Part shown: piece by piece, positions 1 to 8,203 of the stretch | Numbering within the stretch: the stretch's first letter is position 1 | Layout of the letters: each line of letters opens with the position of its first letter | IMG/VR virus record: IMGVR_UViG_3300047476_001503 | Coordinates: 1 to 22,407 of that record | Source of the DNA: a virus | Direction: 5' to 3' (one strand) | Length of the DNA: 22,407 nucleotides | Program-made: the position numbers and the translations under genes | The notes under the pieces: model-generated | What the model saw: the letters and a program-made list of their open reading frames with translations, nothing else | Told to the model about the DNA's origin: nothing | Databases searched by the model: none

Positions 1-1580
1 ACATTACTGTAGGCTACCGGATCCAATTTGGTATAGACTGGTATATTTTTTTGAGCTAACAATGCCAAATTGAAACCTTCATCGATGCCGGCCTGTACCG
101 CTTCTCCAAAAACATCGTTTGTGGTAATTTTTTTTATAAAATCACTGTATTTTAAATTTTTTGGATCAGACCAAACATCGTGTAGACCAAGTGCAAAACT
201 AGAAACGGAATCAGGCGTTGCCTGTGTCTCCTCATAATTGATTCCATTTATTTTTGAATTTGCTCTTTCTCTGAGCAAACGATTGAAAATTGCGTTAAAT
301 TTATTTTCGCCTTCGTTAAGTAATGTCTGTAGTTGTGTCTTGTTACTGGTAACCAAGGCTTCTGTTCTTTGTGCGATCAAAGTTTGATCAACGGGTCTTG
401 CAGAAAGTGCATTCTTTAATGCAAGTCCTTCGTCAATAGCTGTAATTTGATTTTGAATGTCGATCAACGATGTTATATCTTCTGTGTAACCTTCGCCGGC
501 CAAGACTCCAATGTAGTCGTATATTGTAGGGTTACCAAACACACCTGTTCCAATTGGCAGTTTAGATTTTGCATTGTCAAATAAAGAATTTGTTCCAAGC
601 CTTTGAACTCCGGTTAAGTTAGGTGTCGGTGTAGCCTTTATACTCAAATATGTCCCACTGAGATCTTTAAAAGATTTAAACTTGCCTCCGATGTTAACCA
701 TCTTATTGGCTAAATCTTTTAGTGAGCCGCCGGCAGCAACCAGTGCCTTAGGACTAAACAATCTCGAACCATCAAGAACATCCACTAGAGATTTTATGCT
801 ACCATATGGCTTAAAGTTTGTAACTGCAATAATGGCACTTAGTTCTGTTCCGGTAATAGTTGCCATTACTGCCAATAATTGCTTTTCGTCAGCAATGGCA
901 AGATTCGACACATCAATGCCACCTTTCGTTAACAATTCATTAACCAGATAAAAACCTTGATTAATTAAGTTCTGGCAAAGTACTTTGGGATCGTAGATCC
1001 TATCTAGTTCAGAAATGTCAAACATGGTTCCGAACTCGCCCATTTGTGTTAACATTTCTCTTGCAGAACTATTATTCAAGCCGCCTATCAGTGTAGCAAA
1101 TTGACTGTTGACTCCGCCTGTAACAATATCTGTATAACTGTTAACAGTTACTCCAAAGTCATCAAAGGATCCTTCCTGCATTTGAGTAAACATACCTTTG
1201 AGATCAAATGTATCGTTGCAGTAAGTTTGCACTCTGGCAATGGTAGAAACCAAACCGGGTACACCACCGGTCATAATTAAGTCAATTTGCTTTTTAATGT
1301 CTTCAACAACATTATTAAAATAAAATTGAGATCTAATAGATTCAGGAACTGACAATTGCAAATTTGCTGACACTTTACCAGTAAGGCACGAAGGTATAGC
1401 AGTAATAGCTGATGTAAACTGCATATTATTCATACCAAGTATTTCCTGGGATGCAGATACAGTCGGTGAACTATTAAAAGAATTAACAGCCGCTAGAATG
1501 TTAGCAGATGGAGCCAATCCTTTGTTGTCAAGGAATCCCGAGGCTGCTACAGTCAAAATTGGTGTTAAAAGTTGAGGCAT
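1..1580 (-). CDS. Large structural-type protein, N-terminal 526 residues (partial)
   Basis: The reading frame is open from the ATG at 1578-1580 to the left edge without a stop, so at least 526 residues are encoded and the C-terminus lies outside. It begins MPQLLTPILTVAASGFLDNK and is rich in Ser, Thr, Asn, Leu and Ile. Segments include FDLKGMFTQMQEGSFDDFG, GEFGTMFDISELDRIYDP and IGTGVFGNPTIYDYIG, with a helical stretch near residues 440-480 (TLLNEGENKFNAIFNRLLRER). I know no function. Size, composition and position next to the PAAR gene suggest a baseplate- or tail-associated virion protein. Its ribosome binding site lies in the inverted repeat at 1588-1608. Confidence 0.75.
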   Translation of the reverse strand, partial: MPQLLTPILTVAASGFLDNKGLAPSANILAAVNSFNSSPTVSASQEILGMNNMQFTSAITAIPSCLTGKVSANLQLSVPESIRSQFYFNNVVEDIKKQIDLIMTGGVPGLVSTIARVQTYCNDTFDLKGMFTQMQEGSFDDFGVTVNSYTDIVTGGVNSQFATLIGGLNNSSAREMLTQMGEFGTMFDISELDRIYDPKVLCQNLINQGFYLVNELLTKGGIDVSNLAIADEKQLLAVMATITGTELSAIIAVTNFKPYGSIKSLVDVLDGSRLFSPKALVAAGGSLKDLANKMVNIGGKFKSFKDLSGTYLSIKATPTPNLTGVQRLGTNSLFDNAKSKLPIGTGVFGNPTIYDYIGVLAGEGYTEDITSLIDIQNQITAIDEGLALKNALSARPVDQTLIAQRTEALVTSNKTQLQTLLNEGENKFNAIFNRLLRERANSKINGINYEETQATPDSVSSFALGLHDVWSDPKNLKYSDFIKKITTNDVFGEAVQAGIDEGFNLALLAQKNIPVYTKLDPVAYSN

Positions 1581-1587
1581 ACTATAT

Positions 1588-1608
1588 TTACCTGAAAATT
1601 TCAGGTAA
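1588..1608 (-). promoter_or_regulatory. Inverted repeat covering a ribosome binding site
   Basis: The arms TTACCTGAAA and TTTCAGGTAA form a perfect 10-base inverted repeat around one base. In RNA, about 8 pairs with a 5-base loop could form. On the minus strand the second arm holds AGGTAA, the only ribosome binding site before the ATG at 1580. No T run follows, so it is not a terminator. Confidence 0.6.
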
Positions 1609-1626
1609 TTCTAGACTTTGGTAGGA

Positions 1627-1908
1627 TCAACCAGCTACAACATCGCCGCTACAGTCAGCACGACTATGGCCGCAAGTATCTGAATTACCTTTGACATTCA
1701 CTGGTTTATTGCCAGCTATAACCGAAGACACACCGCCTGTGGTTTTAGCTTTTGCATGTGGCGGATGTGGTTTGCCAAAAGGAGAATGGGGTAATACGGT
1801 GTCGCCTACAACTACTATAGGTTTATTATTAACAAGAACGCTAGGAACAGAGCTTTTAGCGGCACCGCCTGCGTCATTTTTGTCACCATCGCGAACTACC
1901 CCTGGCAT
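1627..1908 (-). CDS. PAAR-repeat tail spike tip protein
   Basis: This 93-residue protein has the PAAR style of short beta strands (MPGVVRDGDKNDAGG, VLVNNKPIVVVGDTVLPH and VIAGNKPVNVKGN). It also has His41, His51, Cys79, His81 and Cys86 as candidate ligands for the metal at the tip of the cone. Such proteins cap the central spike of contractile tails (T4 gp5.4) and help pierce the outer membrane. AAAGG lies seven bases before the ATG. It ends the reductase cluster and is followed by a large structural-type gene, an unusual link between metabolism and tail genes. Confidence 0.85.
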   Translation of the reverse strand: MPGVVRDGDKNDAGGAAKSSVPSVLVNNKPIVVVGDTVLPHSPFGKPHPPHAKAKTTGGVSSVIAGNKPVNVKGNSDTCGHSRADCSGDVVAG

Positions 1909-1910
1909 CG

Positions 1911-2207
1911 TTAACCTTTGTTGCTGACAACTGTGATGTAGTGATCTCTCATTTTTTCATGAGTTCTGCACATCATAACAATATGTTGATCTCGAACTGT
2001 CAGTGTTTCTAAGTCGGGATCAAGGCCAAACATAGCTTGGATCAAACCAATTCCTTCAGGAGTAGTTACTACTAGACAAGGTTTGTCTAGTTCGTAACAA
2101 CCTTCGCCCGAGGATACTAGTTTTCCTAGTACTTCGTCACCACTTAACAATTTAAATGAGACAATTTCGTCAACTTGATATTTGTTTTTTGCTTGTTCAA
2201 TCAGCAT
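1911..2207 (-). CDS. Sm-like small protein of unknown function
   Basis: This 98-residue protein has an opening strand pattern (EIVSFKLLSGDEVLGKLVSSGEGCYEL) that resembles the Sm-type beta barrel of small proteins often seen in T4-like aquatic phages. No nucleic acid binding residues can be named. AAGGA precedes the ATG, which lies inside the glutaredoxin gene. The PAAR gene follows after 2 bases, so it is part of the same run of genes. Confidence 0.7.
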   Translation of the reverse strand: MLIEQAKNKYQVDEIVSFKLLSGDEVLGKLVSSGEGCYELDKPCLVVTTPEGIGLIQAMFGLDPDLETLTVRDQHIVMMCRTHEKMRDHYITVVSNKG

Positions 2208-2457
2208 TGATTTGTTCCTTTAATAATTGAAAATCACTGTCGCTTAGTTTTGCTAGACCTTGGTATCCACCTTCAACAAAAAGTTTGCTACCATTATAGA
2301 TTTGAGGTACTGTGCGATGACCTGCTTCAACAATGAATTGTCGAGCCTGCTGATCTAGATCAACACGAACTTCATTAAATGGTACACCTTTTTGTGTAAG
2401 TAGATATTTGGCTTTGTCGCAAAAAGGACAATTCGCTTTACTGTAAACTGTTAGCAT
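2197..2457 (-). CDS. nrdC: Glutaredoxin
   Basis: This 86-residue thioredoxin-fold protein has the active-site motif Cys10-Pro-Phe-Cys13, the cis-proline segment TVPQIY (Pro51) and the FVEGGY loop typical of glutaredoxins. It most likely passes electrons to the CEAC tail of NrdA. The gene starts 2 bases after nrdB, completing a reductase operon, and overlaps the next gene by 11 bases. The symbol follows the T4 name for the phage glutaredoxin. Confidence 0.9.
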   Translation of the reverse strand: MLTVYSKANCPFCDKAKYLLTQKGVPFNEVRVDLDQQARQFIVEAGHRTVPQIYNGSKLFVEGGYQGLAKLSDSDFQLLKEQINAD

Positions 2458-2459
2458 AA

Positions 2460-3560
2460 TTATAGATCCGGTAATTCCTCGTAGGTAACTGCATCACTCA
2501 TAACACCAATAACATAGTTGGTGCTTTCGTTTTCCTGTAGAGCAGTTTGTTTCTTATTGATATTTATATGCTTGTTAAACCATGGAATTGGATTTGTCTT
2601 CGGATGTTCCTCGAGATACTTGATGCCAATATCCTTGAGTTTAGTAAAGGCTGTGTAGTCAACAAAGTCTTTAAGGATGTTGGCATTCAGACCAATGACT
2701 GGGCCTTTTATAAACAAATAGTCAGCCCAGGCCTTTTCTTCTCTAATCACATCCATGTACATGGCATAGACTTCGTCACGGCATTCCTCTGCGATTTTTA
2801 CAAATCGAGGATCTTCCTTGACAACCTGATTAATCAACCAAGCAGTCCATTCTGAATGAAGGATTTCATCTTGTAAGATAAGACTGATAATGTTGCCATT
2901 GCCTATGTAAATTTTATTTTCAACCATGGCCAGGCTTGTGGCAAATGAAACCATAAAGCGGAATGCTTCTAGTGCATAGCTGGCATTTAGTGCCAACCAA
3001 ATAGCTTTGATGTGATCTTCTTCTCGTACCTCGCCACCAATTTCTTTGATACAATTAATCTTGTGTAGTGCATCGTAATATCGTCCTACACTAGAAGCCA
3101 TATCCACAATTTCTTTTGTATCATGAATTTTGTTAAATTCTTCTTTAGGCACACCATAGACATTACGAATAATATGACTGTACGACTTTGAATGAATACT
3201 GGTTTCAAAGAAGCCCCAGGTCAATGTCAATGCTTCTAATTCAGGAAGACTAACTACAGGTACGAAAACCTGACTAGGTGCGCGGCCTTGAATACTATCC
3301 AAGGCTGTTTGTCTAAGAAGGTTGCTGGTAAAAATATGCTTGACTGTATCCGAAGCTTCTTTATGATCGATTTTATCTTTGGTCAAACTAATCTCTTCTG
3401 GTACCCAGAAGAAGCCGCGGGCTAACTCTTCAAACTTTTGTAGCTTAGGATACTTAACTTCTTCAAATCGTTGAATTGTTACCGGACCGGCTGGATCCAA
3501 AAACATGTGACGCTGTAGATAGTTAGTTGCCTTTTTTAAATCGTATTGTTCTAAACTCAT
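2460..3560 (-). CDS. nrdB: Ribonucleoside-diphosphate reductase beta subunit, class Ia
   Basis: This 366-residue subunit makes the tyrosyl radical used by NrdA. Diiron ligands read as Asp88 (ALDSIQGR), Glu119, His123, Glu198 (ALEAFRF), and Glu232 with His235 (DEILH). The radical Tyr127 is in HSKSYSH. The Glu-to-His spacing in FFETSIH is one residue longer than the ETIH of E. coli, while the His-to-Tyr spacing is normal. The C-terminal tail (MSDAVTYEELPDL) is acidic, as needed to dock on the alpha subunit. The ATG overlaps the upstream small gene and the glutaredoxin gene starts 2 bases after the stop. Confidence 0.95.
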   Translation of the reverse strand: MSLEQYDLKKATNYLQRHMFLDPAGPVTIQRFEEVKYPKLQKFEELARGFFWVPEEISLTKDKIDHKEASDTVKHIFTSNLLRQTALDSIQGRAPSQVFVPVVSLPELEALTLTWGFFETSIHSKSYSHIIRNVYGVPKEEFNKIHDTKEIVDMASSVGRYYDALHKINCIKEIGGEVREEDHIKAIWLALNASYALEAFRFMVSFATSLAMVENKIYIGNGNIISLILQDEILHSEWTAWLINQVVKEDPRFVKIAEECRDEVYAMYMDVIREEKAWADYLFIKGPVIGLNANILKDFVDYTAFTKLKDIGIKYLEEHPKTNPIPWFNKHININKKQTALQENESTNYVIGVMSDAVTYEELPDL

Positions 3561-3754
3561 TTTTTCTCTTTTCTGTGTTTCTCTAAATGTTGTATGTATT
3601 GTACAACAAATCTAAACATATAAGTAGGCAAAGTGAGGAAGAACCGATTTATATATTCTCGATCTTTCCTTGAAAGTTTGCCCTTACTGTTATTCAAAAT
3701 GTCATGAATATGTGCTAGGCGTAACAGTATGATTGTTCGCCTAGTGTCTTTCAT
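3557..3754 (-). CDS. Small basic protein coupled between nrdA and nrdB
   Basis: The frame could open at 3772, but the ATG at 3752-3754 overlaps the nrdA stop as ATGA and is the likely start, giving 65 residues. The product is strongly basic (MKDTRRTIILLRLAHIHD to HLEKHRKEKK) with an aromatic middle (YINRFFLTLPTYMFRFVVQY). Its stop again overlaps the nrdB start by four bases, so translation of all three is probably coupled. No known domain is seen. It may be an accessory factor or regulator of the reductase, but that is inferred from position only. Confidence 0.7.
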   Translation of the reverse strand: MKDTRRTIILLRLAHIHDILNNSKGKLSRKDREYINRFFLTLPTYMFRFVVQYIQHLEKHRKEKK

Positions 3755-6096
3755 AACTTGCAGGCCTCGCAATCTCCATCTTCGAGATCTTCTATTAAAG
3801 TAAATTCTTTAATGCTAATACTAGTATCAGTTTTTACTTCCAAATTTCCTACACTAATTTTGGCGCCAACTTTGTTGATAAGACTGTAATAGATTGTTTT
3901 GATGCCCCACTTATAAGCCAACATTAAATTCTTGGCTACCAATGTTGCAGGCACCTTGCCGTCTTTAAAATGTGCAGGATTGTAGAATGTATTGGTACTT
4001 AGACTCTGATCGATATAGGCTGCTAATACTGCCGAAGTCTTCAAGTAGTCAACGCAGTCTGTTTGATCCCACATAAGTTGATAACGGTTTTTTAGTCTCT
4101 TGTACTCAGGTACAACCTGTACAAAACTACCGGCCTTACTTTCTTTAACTGAAATTAACTCCATGGGCATTTCAATACCATTGGTACTGTTTAAAACCAC
4201 GCTACTAGATTCAACTGGAGCCACTGCCATTAGTGTAGCATTGCGAATACCATGTTTCTTCAGTCGTTCGCGTAGACTTTCCCAATCCATACTTGGTGCA
4301 AAATCAGTTAGTTCATTAACACCGGGGTTGCGTCTTTCCCATGGAAATACTCCACGACCATACCAGGTATGTTCACTGCGCCGACAGGCTCCTCTTTCTT
4401 CGGCTAAGTCAACACTGGCCTCAGTTAGATAAAAAGACTGATGTTCTGCCCAACGCTTGACTTCGCTGAGAGATTCTTTAGTGCCGTACTTGTAGTTGCG
4501 CTTGGCATGCCAGTATGCTAAATTGGTAATACCTACTCCCAATGGTTCAAAGTCTTCGTTGGCTAGACGACTTTGTACACTTAAGAAGTCTTGATAGCTC
4601 AAGAGATTGCTGAGACTACGCACAAGAATACGACAGCACTTACGCATTTCCTGAGGGTTACGGAAACTGCCCCAGTTTATCGAGCCAAGAGTGCACAGAG
4701 CAATTCGTCCATCTGGATCTTCAATTCTCTGGAAAGGACGGGTGGGTAAAAGTATCTCCTGGCATAGGTTCGACTGATATATTGGATCCAACTTTGTATC
4801 AAAGGGGCCCTGGTTGATAACATTGTCGATGTTGACAAGATATATGCGCCCAGTATCAGTGCGTTCTTTAAGAATTCCGTTTTTAAATATTTCATCCGCT
4901 GGTACAGTTTTCTTTTTCTTTGTCTTATCTTGCTCATAGCGCAAATACAATCTTTCAAACTCTGCACTGTCCCTATAATAGGCTTCGTAGAGATCCGGTA
5001 CATCATGCGGATCAAATAAGGTAATCATTTCGCCGTTTTTATATCGGCGCCAGAACATGGCATTGACTACAACACTGTAATCCATTTGACGAACACGAGT
5101 TTCCTCTGTACCTTGATTATTCTTTAGTACAATTAAATCTTCAAATTGGTAATGCCAGACTGGAAAGGTCACTGTACAGCTGGCATTACGAATTCCGCCT
5201 TGGCTGCAACTACGAAGGTCAGCAAACCATTTCTTTAAGAATGGTATCATACCCGTGTGCTTAATCTCGCCGTTGCGAATCGGAGCCCCAAGGGGTCGAA
5301 TACGACCAATTTCTAAACCAATACCAGCTCTTTTGCTGGCGTATTTGGCCATCATTTCGCCGGCAGCAAATATCGAATCCAAAGTATCGTCACTAGATAT
5401 AAGAACACAGGAACTAAATTGCTTGGTAGTAGTACCCAGGCCGGCAAGCACAGGAGTTGCCAAAGTAAAGTGGCCATCACTTGCACATTCATAGTACTCT
5501 TTTACATATTTTAGTCGCTTGTCTCTATCCTCGGCATGAAATGCCGTGGCTGCGGCAATGGCATATCTAACCTGTGGTGTTTCGTAAATTTTACCAGTGG
5601 CGCGATTTTGCACCAGATACTTTTCGCATAGCTGTGCAATAGCACTAAAGGTATAGTTTTCGTCCTTGGAATGATCTAGAAAAAGATCAATGATGTTCCA
5701 TTCGTCTTCGGTATACCACTCTAGCAATTCTGGAGTGTACATTCCTAGTTCGACATTTGTTTTAACAATATCATAAAGTTTAGGAGGATCGTACTGTCCG
5801 TATACTTCTTTTCGTAGCATACTTAGGCGCTGACGGCCTGCTACATATTGATAGTTAACATTATTAATTTCTGGGTTTTCGCTTTCGTCTATTAGGCTAA
5901 CCATAGACTGTAGTAGTAATTGGTCAATTGTTTCAGTTGTCATTCCGTCATGAAATTCAAGTTGTGCACGAATCTCAATCATTGATGGACTAACTCCATC
6001 TATACCTCTACAACCAAATGCTACTTGACGCTGTATTTTTGAAATGTCTAACGGCATTTTACTGCCGTCTCTTTTAATTACCTGTATCTGGGTCAT
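3751..6096 (-). CDS. nrdA: Ribonucleoside-diphosphate reductase alpha subunit, class Ia
   Basis: This 781-residue subunit reduces ribonucleoside diphosphates to deoxy forms for phage DNA synthesis. Residues 1-95 form an ATP-cone-like regulatory domain. The redox pair is Cys230 (QFSSCVL) and Cys468 (ALCTLGSIN). The active site has Asn443, the thiyl-radical Cys445 and Glu447 in SNLCQEI, and the radical path includes Tyr736-Tyr737 (KTIYYSLI). The C-terminus ends CEACKL, with Cys776 and Cys779 as the swinging pair reduced by glutaredoxin, whose gene lies downstream. Length agrees with E. coli NrdA. The ribosome binding site is AAGGA. The stop overlaps the next small gene (ATGA). Confidence 0.96.
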   Translation of the reverse strand: MTQIQVIKRDGSKMPLDISKIQRQVAFGCRGIDGVSPSMIEIRAQLEFHDGMTTETIDQLLLQSMVSLIDESENPEINNVNYQYVAGRQRLSMLRKEVYGQYDPPKLYDIVKTNVELGMYTPELLEWYTEDEWNIIDLFLDHSKDENYTFSAIAQLCEKYLVQNRATGKIYETPQVRYAIAAATAFHAEDRDKRLKYVKEYYECASDGHFTLATPVLAGLGTTTKQFSSCVLISSDDTLDSIFAAGEMMAKYASKRAGIGLEIGRIRPLGAPIRNGEIKHTGMIPFLKKWFADLRSCSQGGIRNASCTVTFPVWHYQFEDLIVLKNNQGTEETRVRQMDYSVVVNAMFWRRYKNGEMITLFDPHDVPDLYEAYYRDSAEFERLYLRYEQDKTKKKKTVPADEIFKNGILKERTDTGRIYLVNIDNVINQGPFDTKLDPIYQSNLCQEILLPTRPFQRIEDPDGRIALCTLGSINWGSFRNPQEMRKCCRILVRSLSNLLSYQDFLSVQSRLANEDFEPLGVGITNLAYWHAKRNYKYGTKESLSEVKRWAEHQSFYLTEASVDLAEERGACRRSEHTWYGRGVFPWERRNPGVNELTDFAPSMDWESLRERLKKHGIRNATLMAVAPVESSSVVLNSTNGIEMPMELISVKESKAGSFVQVVPEYKRLKNRYQLMWDQTDCVDYLKTSAVLAAYIDQSLSTNTFYNPAHFKDGKVPATLVAKNLMLAYKWGIKTIYYSLINKVGAKISVGNLEVKTDTSISIKEFTLIEDLEDGDCEACKL

Positions 6097-6119
6097 CGAC
6101 TTTGAATCCTTATTTTTTT

Positions 6120-6575
6120 TTAGTATAAATTAAGCTGTAAATCTTGAACAGTGTATCGATGCTTTAACACTAAATTTTCTTCGACTTGAGTTTTATTTAC
6201 TATCGTGTCAAAATCTAAATTAAGTATATATTTTCCCTCGTTGACCCATAGTGTGTTAACGATATCCTGATTTGTTGGGTTTTTATAAATCCTAATTTCT
6301 AGATTTTCTATTTCTTTTCCGTAGTGACTACTTAGATACAAAGTATACAACATACCCAACACTTTTGCAAGATCACAATAGTAGTTTTCATGCAATAATG
6401 TCCATGGGTCGGGCCATTCGGTTGTAGACATACCATCTAAGTAATGGTTTACATATGGTGCATAACTCCAGAGATGAGCAGTTTCTTTTATGGCTTCTTC
6501 AATAGGAAGGTCGCCAATTTTTTCTCTAAACTGTTTCCACTCATGGAGCCTTTCGTCGGGCTTGAGGTTCCACAT
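6120..6575 (-). CDS. Conserved-looking phage protein of unknown function
   Basis: I choose the ATG at 6573-6575 (MWNLKPDERLHEW), 10 bases after the spike stop. An earlier ATG at 6656 would overlap the spike gene by 70 bases. This gives 151 residues. The middle is tryptophan- and tyrosine-rich (AHLWSYAPYVNHYLDG and WPDPWTLLHENYYCDLAKVLGMLY), and the C-terminal third looks like beta strands. I recall similar proteins in T4-like aquatic phages but no function. nrdA follows after 23 bases with its own AAGGA site. Confidence 0.7.
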   Translation of the reverse strand: MWNLKPDERLHEWKQFREKIGDLPIEEAIKETAHLWSYAPYVNHYLDGMSTTEWPDPWTLLHENYYCDLAKVLGMLYTLYLSSHYGKEIENLEIRIYKNPTNQDIVNTLWVNEGKYILNLDFDTIVNKTQVEENLVLKHRYTVQDLQLNLY

Positions 6576-6585
6576 TCTTGATAAT

Positions 6586-8175
6586 TTATTGATAGAGTGA
6601 TTTAATATCGTAAGTAAAAACGGCATCGGTGGCAAGATTTGCCAAGATGCATACAATATATGGTTTGAGTATTCCGGTAGGAGTACTGTTGTATTCGACT
6701 GTTATGTCTACTCCAACAGCATTTGTTTCTGTATATGAGTCATGGAAATCAAAAGTTTGAAAAGCTGTACTAAATGAAAATTTTATTATGCCTGTTCGAA
6801 AGAATCCGCTTCTTTCAATGGAATAATCAATAATTCCACTCTTGTATCTATTACTGATAGGAATGAAATTAGTTGATGCATTGTTTAGTATAACACTCTT
6901 GCCAATGGTCTGATACGAATTACCAAATCTAAAATGACCAGCAGAATGTGTACTAACTGAAGTGTCTGTTCGATGCATGACCGATTCTAAGATAGCTTCG
7001 TCGCTGGCACTACGGTCAATCATATCTGCTATACTGTAGCAAAGATTGCCGCCAAAATCAATTACATGTGTACCAGCCGCCATTGACGGTGAGTAAGACT
7101 TACCAACTTGTGTATAAGTGTTAAATGCACTAGTAACTCTAGAAACATTTGCATTGGTTAGGATTGCTTCCTCGGCAATTGTTGCAAACACAGAGTTTGT
7201 TACTCTAACTGAGTCAATGGTAAGATTGCCAGCTGTAGCCACAACGCCCTTGAAGCTGTTACTAATCGTACATCTATCGATAACAATGTCTGACACTGTA
7301 CCTTCGTTAGAACTAATGTCAACTACCTTACCAAATTGATTGAAGTCACACTCAATGAAGTGGACATTCTTTGTTGACGAAACTTCAGAGCTAATGGAGA
7401 TACCAGTCGAGGTATTAGCAGTTGTTGCTACTGTAGGTCCTATAAACTGACAACGATTGAAATAGGCACCTTTGGTCGAATCGATTTCTCCGACAGGAAT
7501 ATTAACCAGAGTAGATTCAAATCTTATGCCGGTACACTCAATTGGACCAATGAAACTCAACGATGACGACTGCACCGAATCACTGTTATAGTAAAAACCT
7601 GAACCATCAGAGACCTTAAATACACCTTCACCAGATGTTCCAACAAGTTTAATAACAACACTGTCCCTTCCTGAATTTCTTAGACAAGTAAAAGGCGGAA
7701 ATGTCAGTGTTCTTGAAATTAGATAAACGCCAGGATGAAAGTTAATAGTTCGTCTAGTTTGTGGTGGCGGTATTAATGCTTTACGACCATAGATCTGATC
7801 AATGGCTCTTTGTATGGCATCAGTGTCGTCATCGAAGCCGTTGCCTTTTGCACCAAAGTCTCGAATGTTAATTATATCGTCAACTTTGTCTTGGAATGCA
7901 CGAGTAACTTTATTAGCAATATCAGGGCCTGTTTGGGCAATATACCCACCTAGTGCACCTTCATAGGTATAAACACCTAAGATGGCTCTAATATCGCTGT
8001 TACTGGTCAGAAGTTCTGTATTACCTTCGTAGGGTGCACCCTCGGTTATTGTACCATTACCAATGAACAATCTAAGTTTGTCAATGGCCCAACCAAATTC
8101 GCCAGCACCTAACTGTCCTAGATCTTCTAAGAAGCCCCGGCGTACTTGAATTTGAGAAATCTGTATAACAGCCAT
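6586..8175 (-). CDS. Tail spike/fibre with pectate-lyase-like beta-helix
   Basis: Residues 8-40 of this 529-residue protein (QIQVRRG..EDLGQLGAGEFGWAIDKLRLFIGNG) match a tail-attachment module common at the N-terminus of phage fibres. Residues 103-125 contain NIRDFGAKGNGFDDDTDAIQ, the signature opening of pectate-lyase-superfamily beta-helices in tailspikes. The following 300 residues are repetitive in strand pattern (short V/I/T-rich stretches with Asn/Asp turns). The end is a small beta-rich domain. It likely binds or cleaves a surface polysaccharide. I see no certain catalytic triad, so a purely binding role is possible. A late-type promoter and a good ribosome binding site precede it. Confidence 0.85.
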   Translation of the reverse strand: MAVIQISQIQVRRGFLEDLGQLGAGEFGWAIDKLRLFIGNGTITEGAPYEGNTELLTSNSDIRAILGVYTYEGALGGYIAQTGPDIANKVTRAFQDKVDDIINIRDFGAKGNGFDDDTDAIQRAIDQIYGRKALIPPPQTRRTINFHPGVYLISRTLTFPPFTCLRNSGRDSVVIKLVGTSGEGVFKVSDGSGFYYNSDSVQSSSLSFIGPIECTGIRFESTLVNIPVGEIDSTKGAYFNRCQFIGPTVATTANTSTGISISSEVSSTKNVHFIECDFNQFGKVVDISSNEGTVSDIVIDRCTISNSFKGVVATAGNLTIDSVRVTNSVFATIAEEAILTNANVSRVTSAFNTYTQVGKSYSPSMAAGTHVIDFGGNLCYSIADMIDRSASDEAILESVMHRTDTSVSTHSAGHFRFGNSYQTIGKSVILNNASTNFIPISNRYKSGIIDYSIERSGFFRTGIIKFSFSTAFQTFDFHDSYTETNAVGVDITVEYNSTPTGILKPYIVCILANLATDAVFTYDIKSLYQ

Positions 8176-8195
8176 TTAATTCATCCTAATAGATG

Positions 8196-8203
8196 TATTT
8201 ATT
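8196..8203 (-). promoter_or_regulatory. Possible late promoter, AATAAATA
   Basis: The minus strand reads AATAAATA about 20 bases before the ATG at 8175, with AGGATGA as a ribosome binding site in between. It matches NATAAATA-type late boxes and overlaps the last codons of the nuclease gene. Confidence 0.5.

Noticed and set aside
1688-1927. Plus-strand 78-codon frame opposite the PAAR gene
   Set aside because: It is a shadow of the PAAR gene, with no ribosome binding site and composition explained by the opposite strand.
2561-2568. TATAAATA on the minus strand inside nrdB, a possible late promoter for the glutaredoxin, Sm-like and PAAR genes
   Set aside because: It lies within coding sequence (the HININ region), and one or two exact octamers are expected by chance in 22 kb of AT-rich DNA. 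It is kept only as a possibility because the PAAR gene lacks another late promoter.
4677-5015. A 112-codon frame inside nrdA on the same strand, and several plus-strand frames over nrdA and nrdB
   Set aside because: They lie wholly within well-supported reductase genes in other frames, with no start signals.
6576-6656. Earlier start of the 151-residue protein at 6656
   Set aside because: It would overlap the end of the spike gene by 70 bases. The ATG at 6575, 10 bases after the spike stop, fits the compact layout better.
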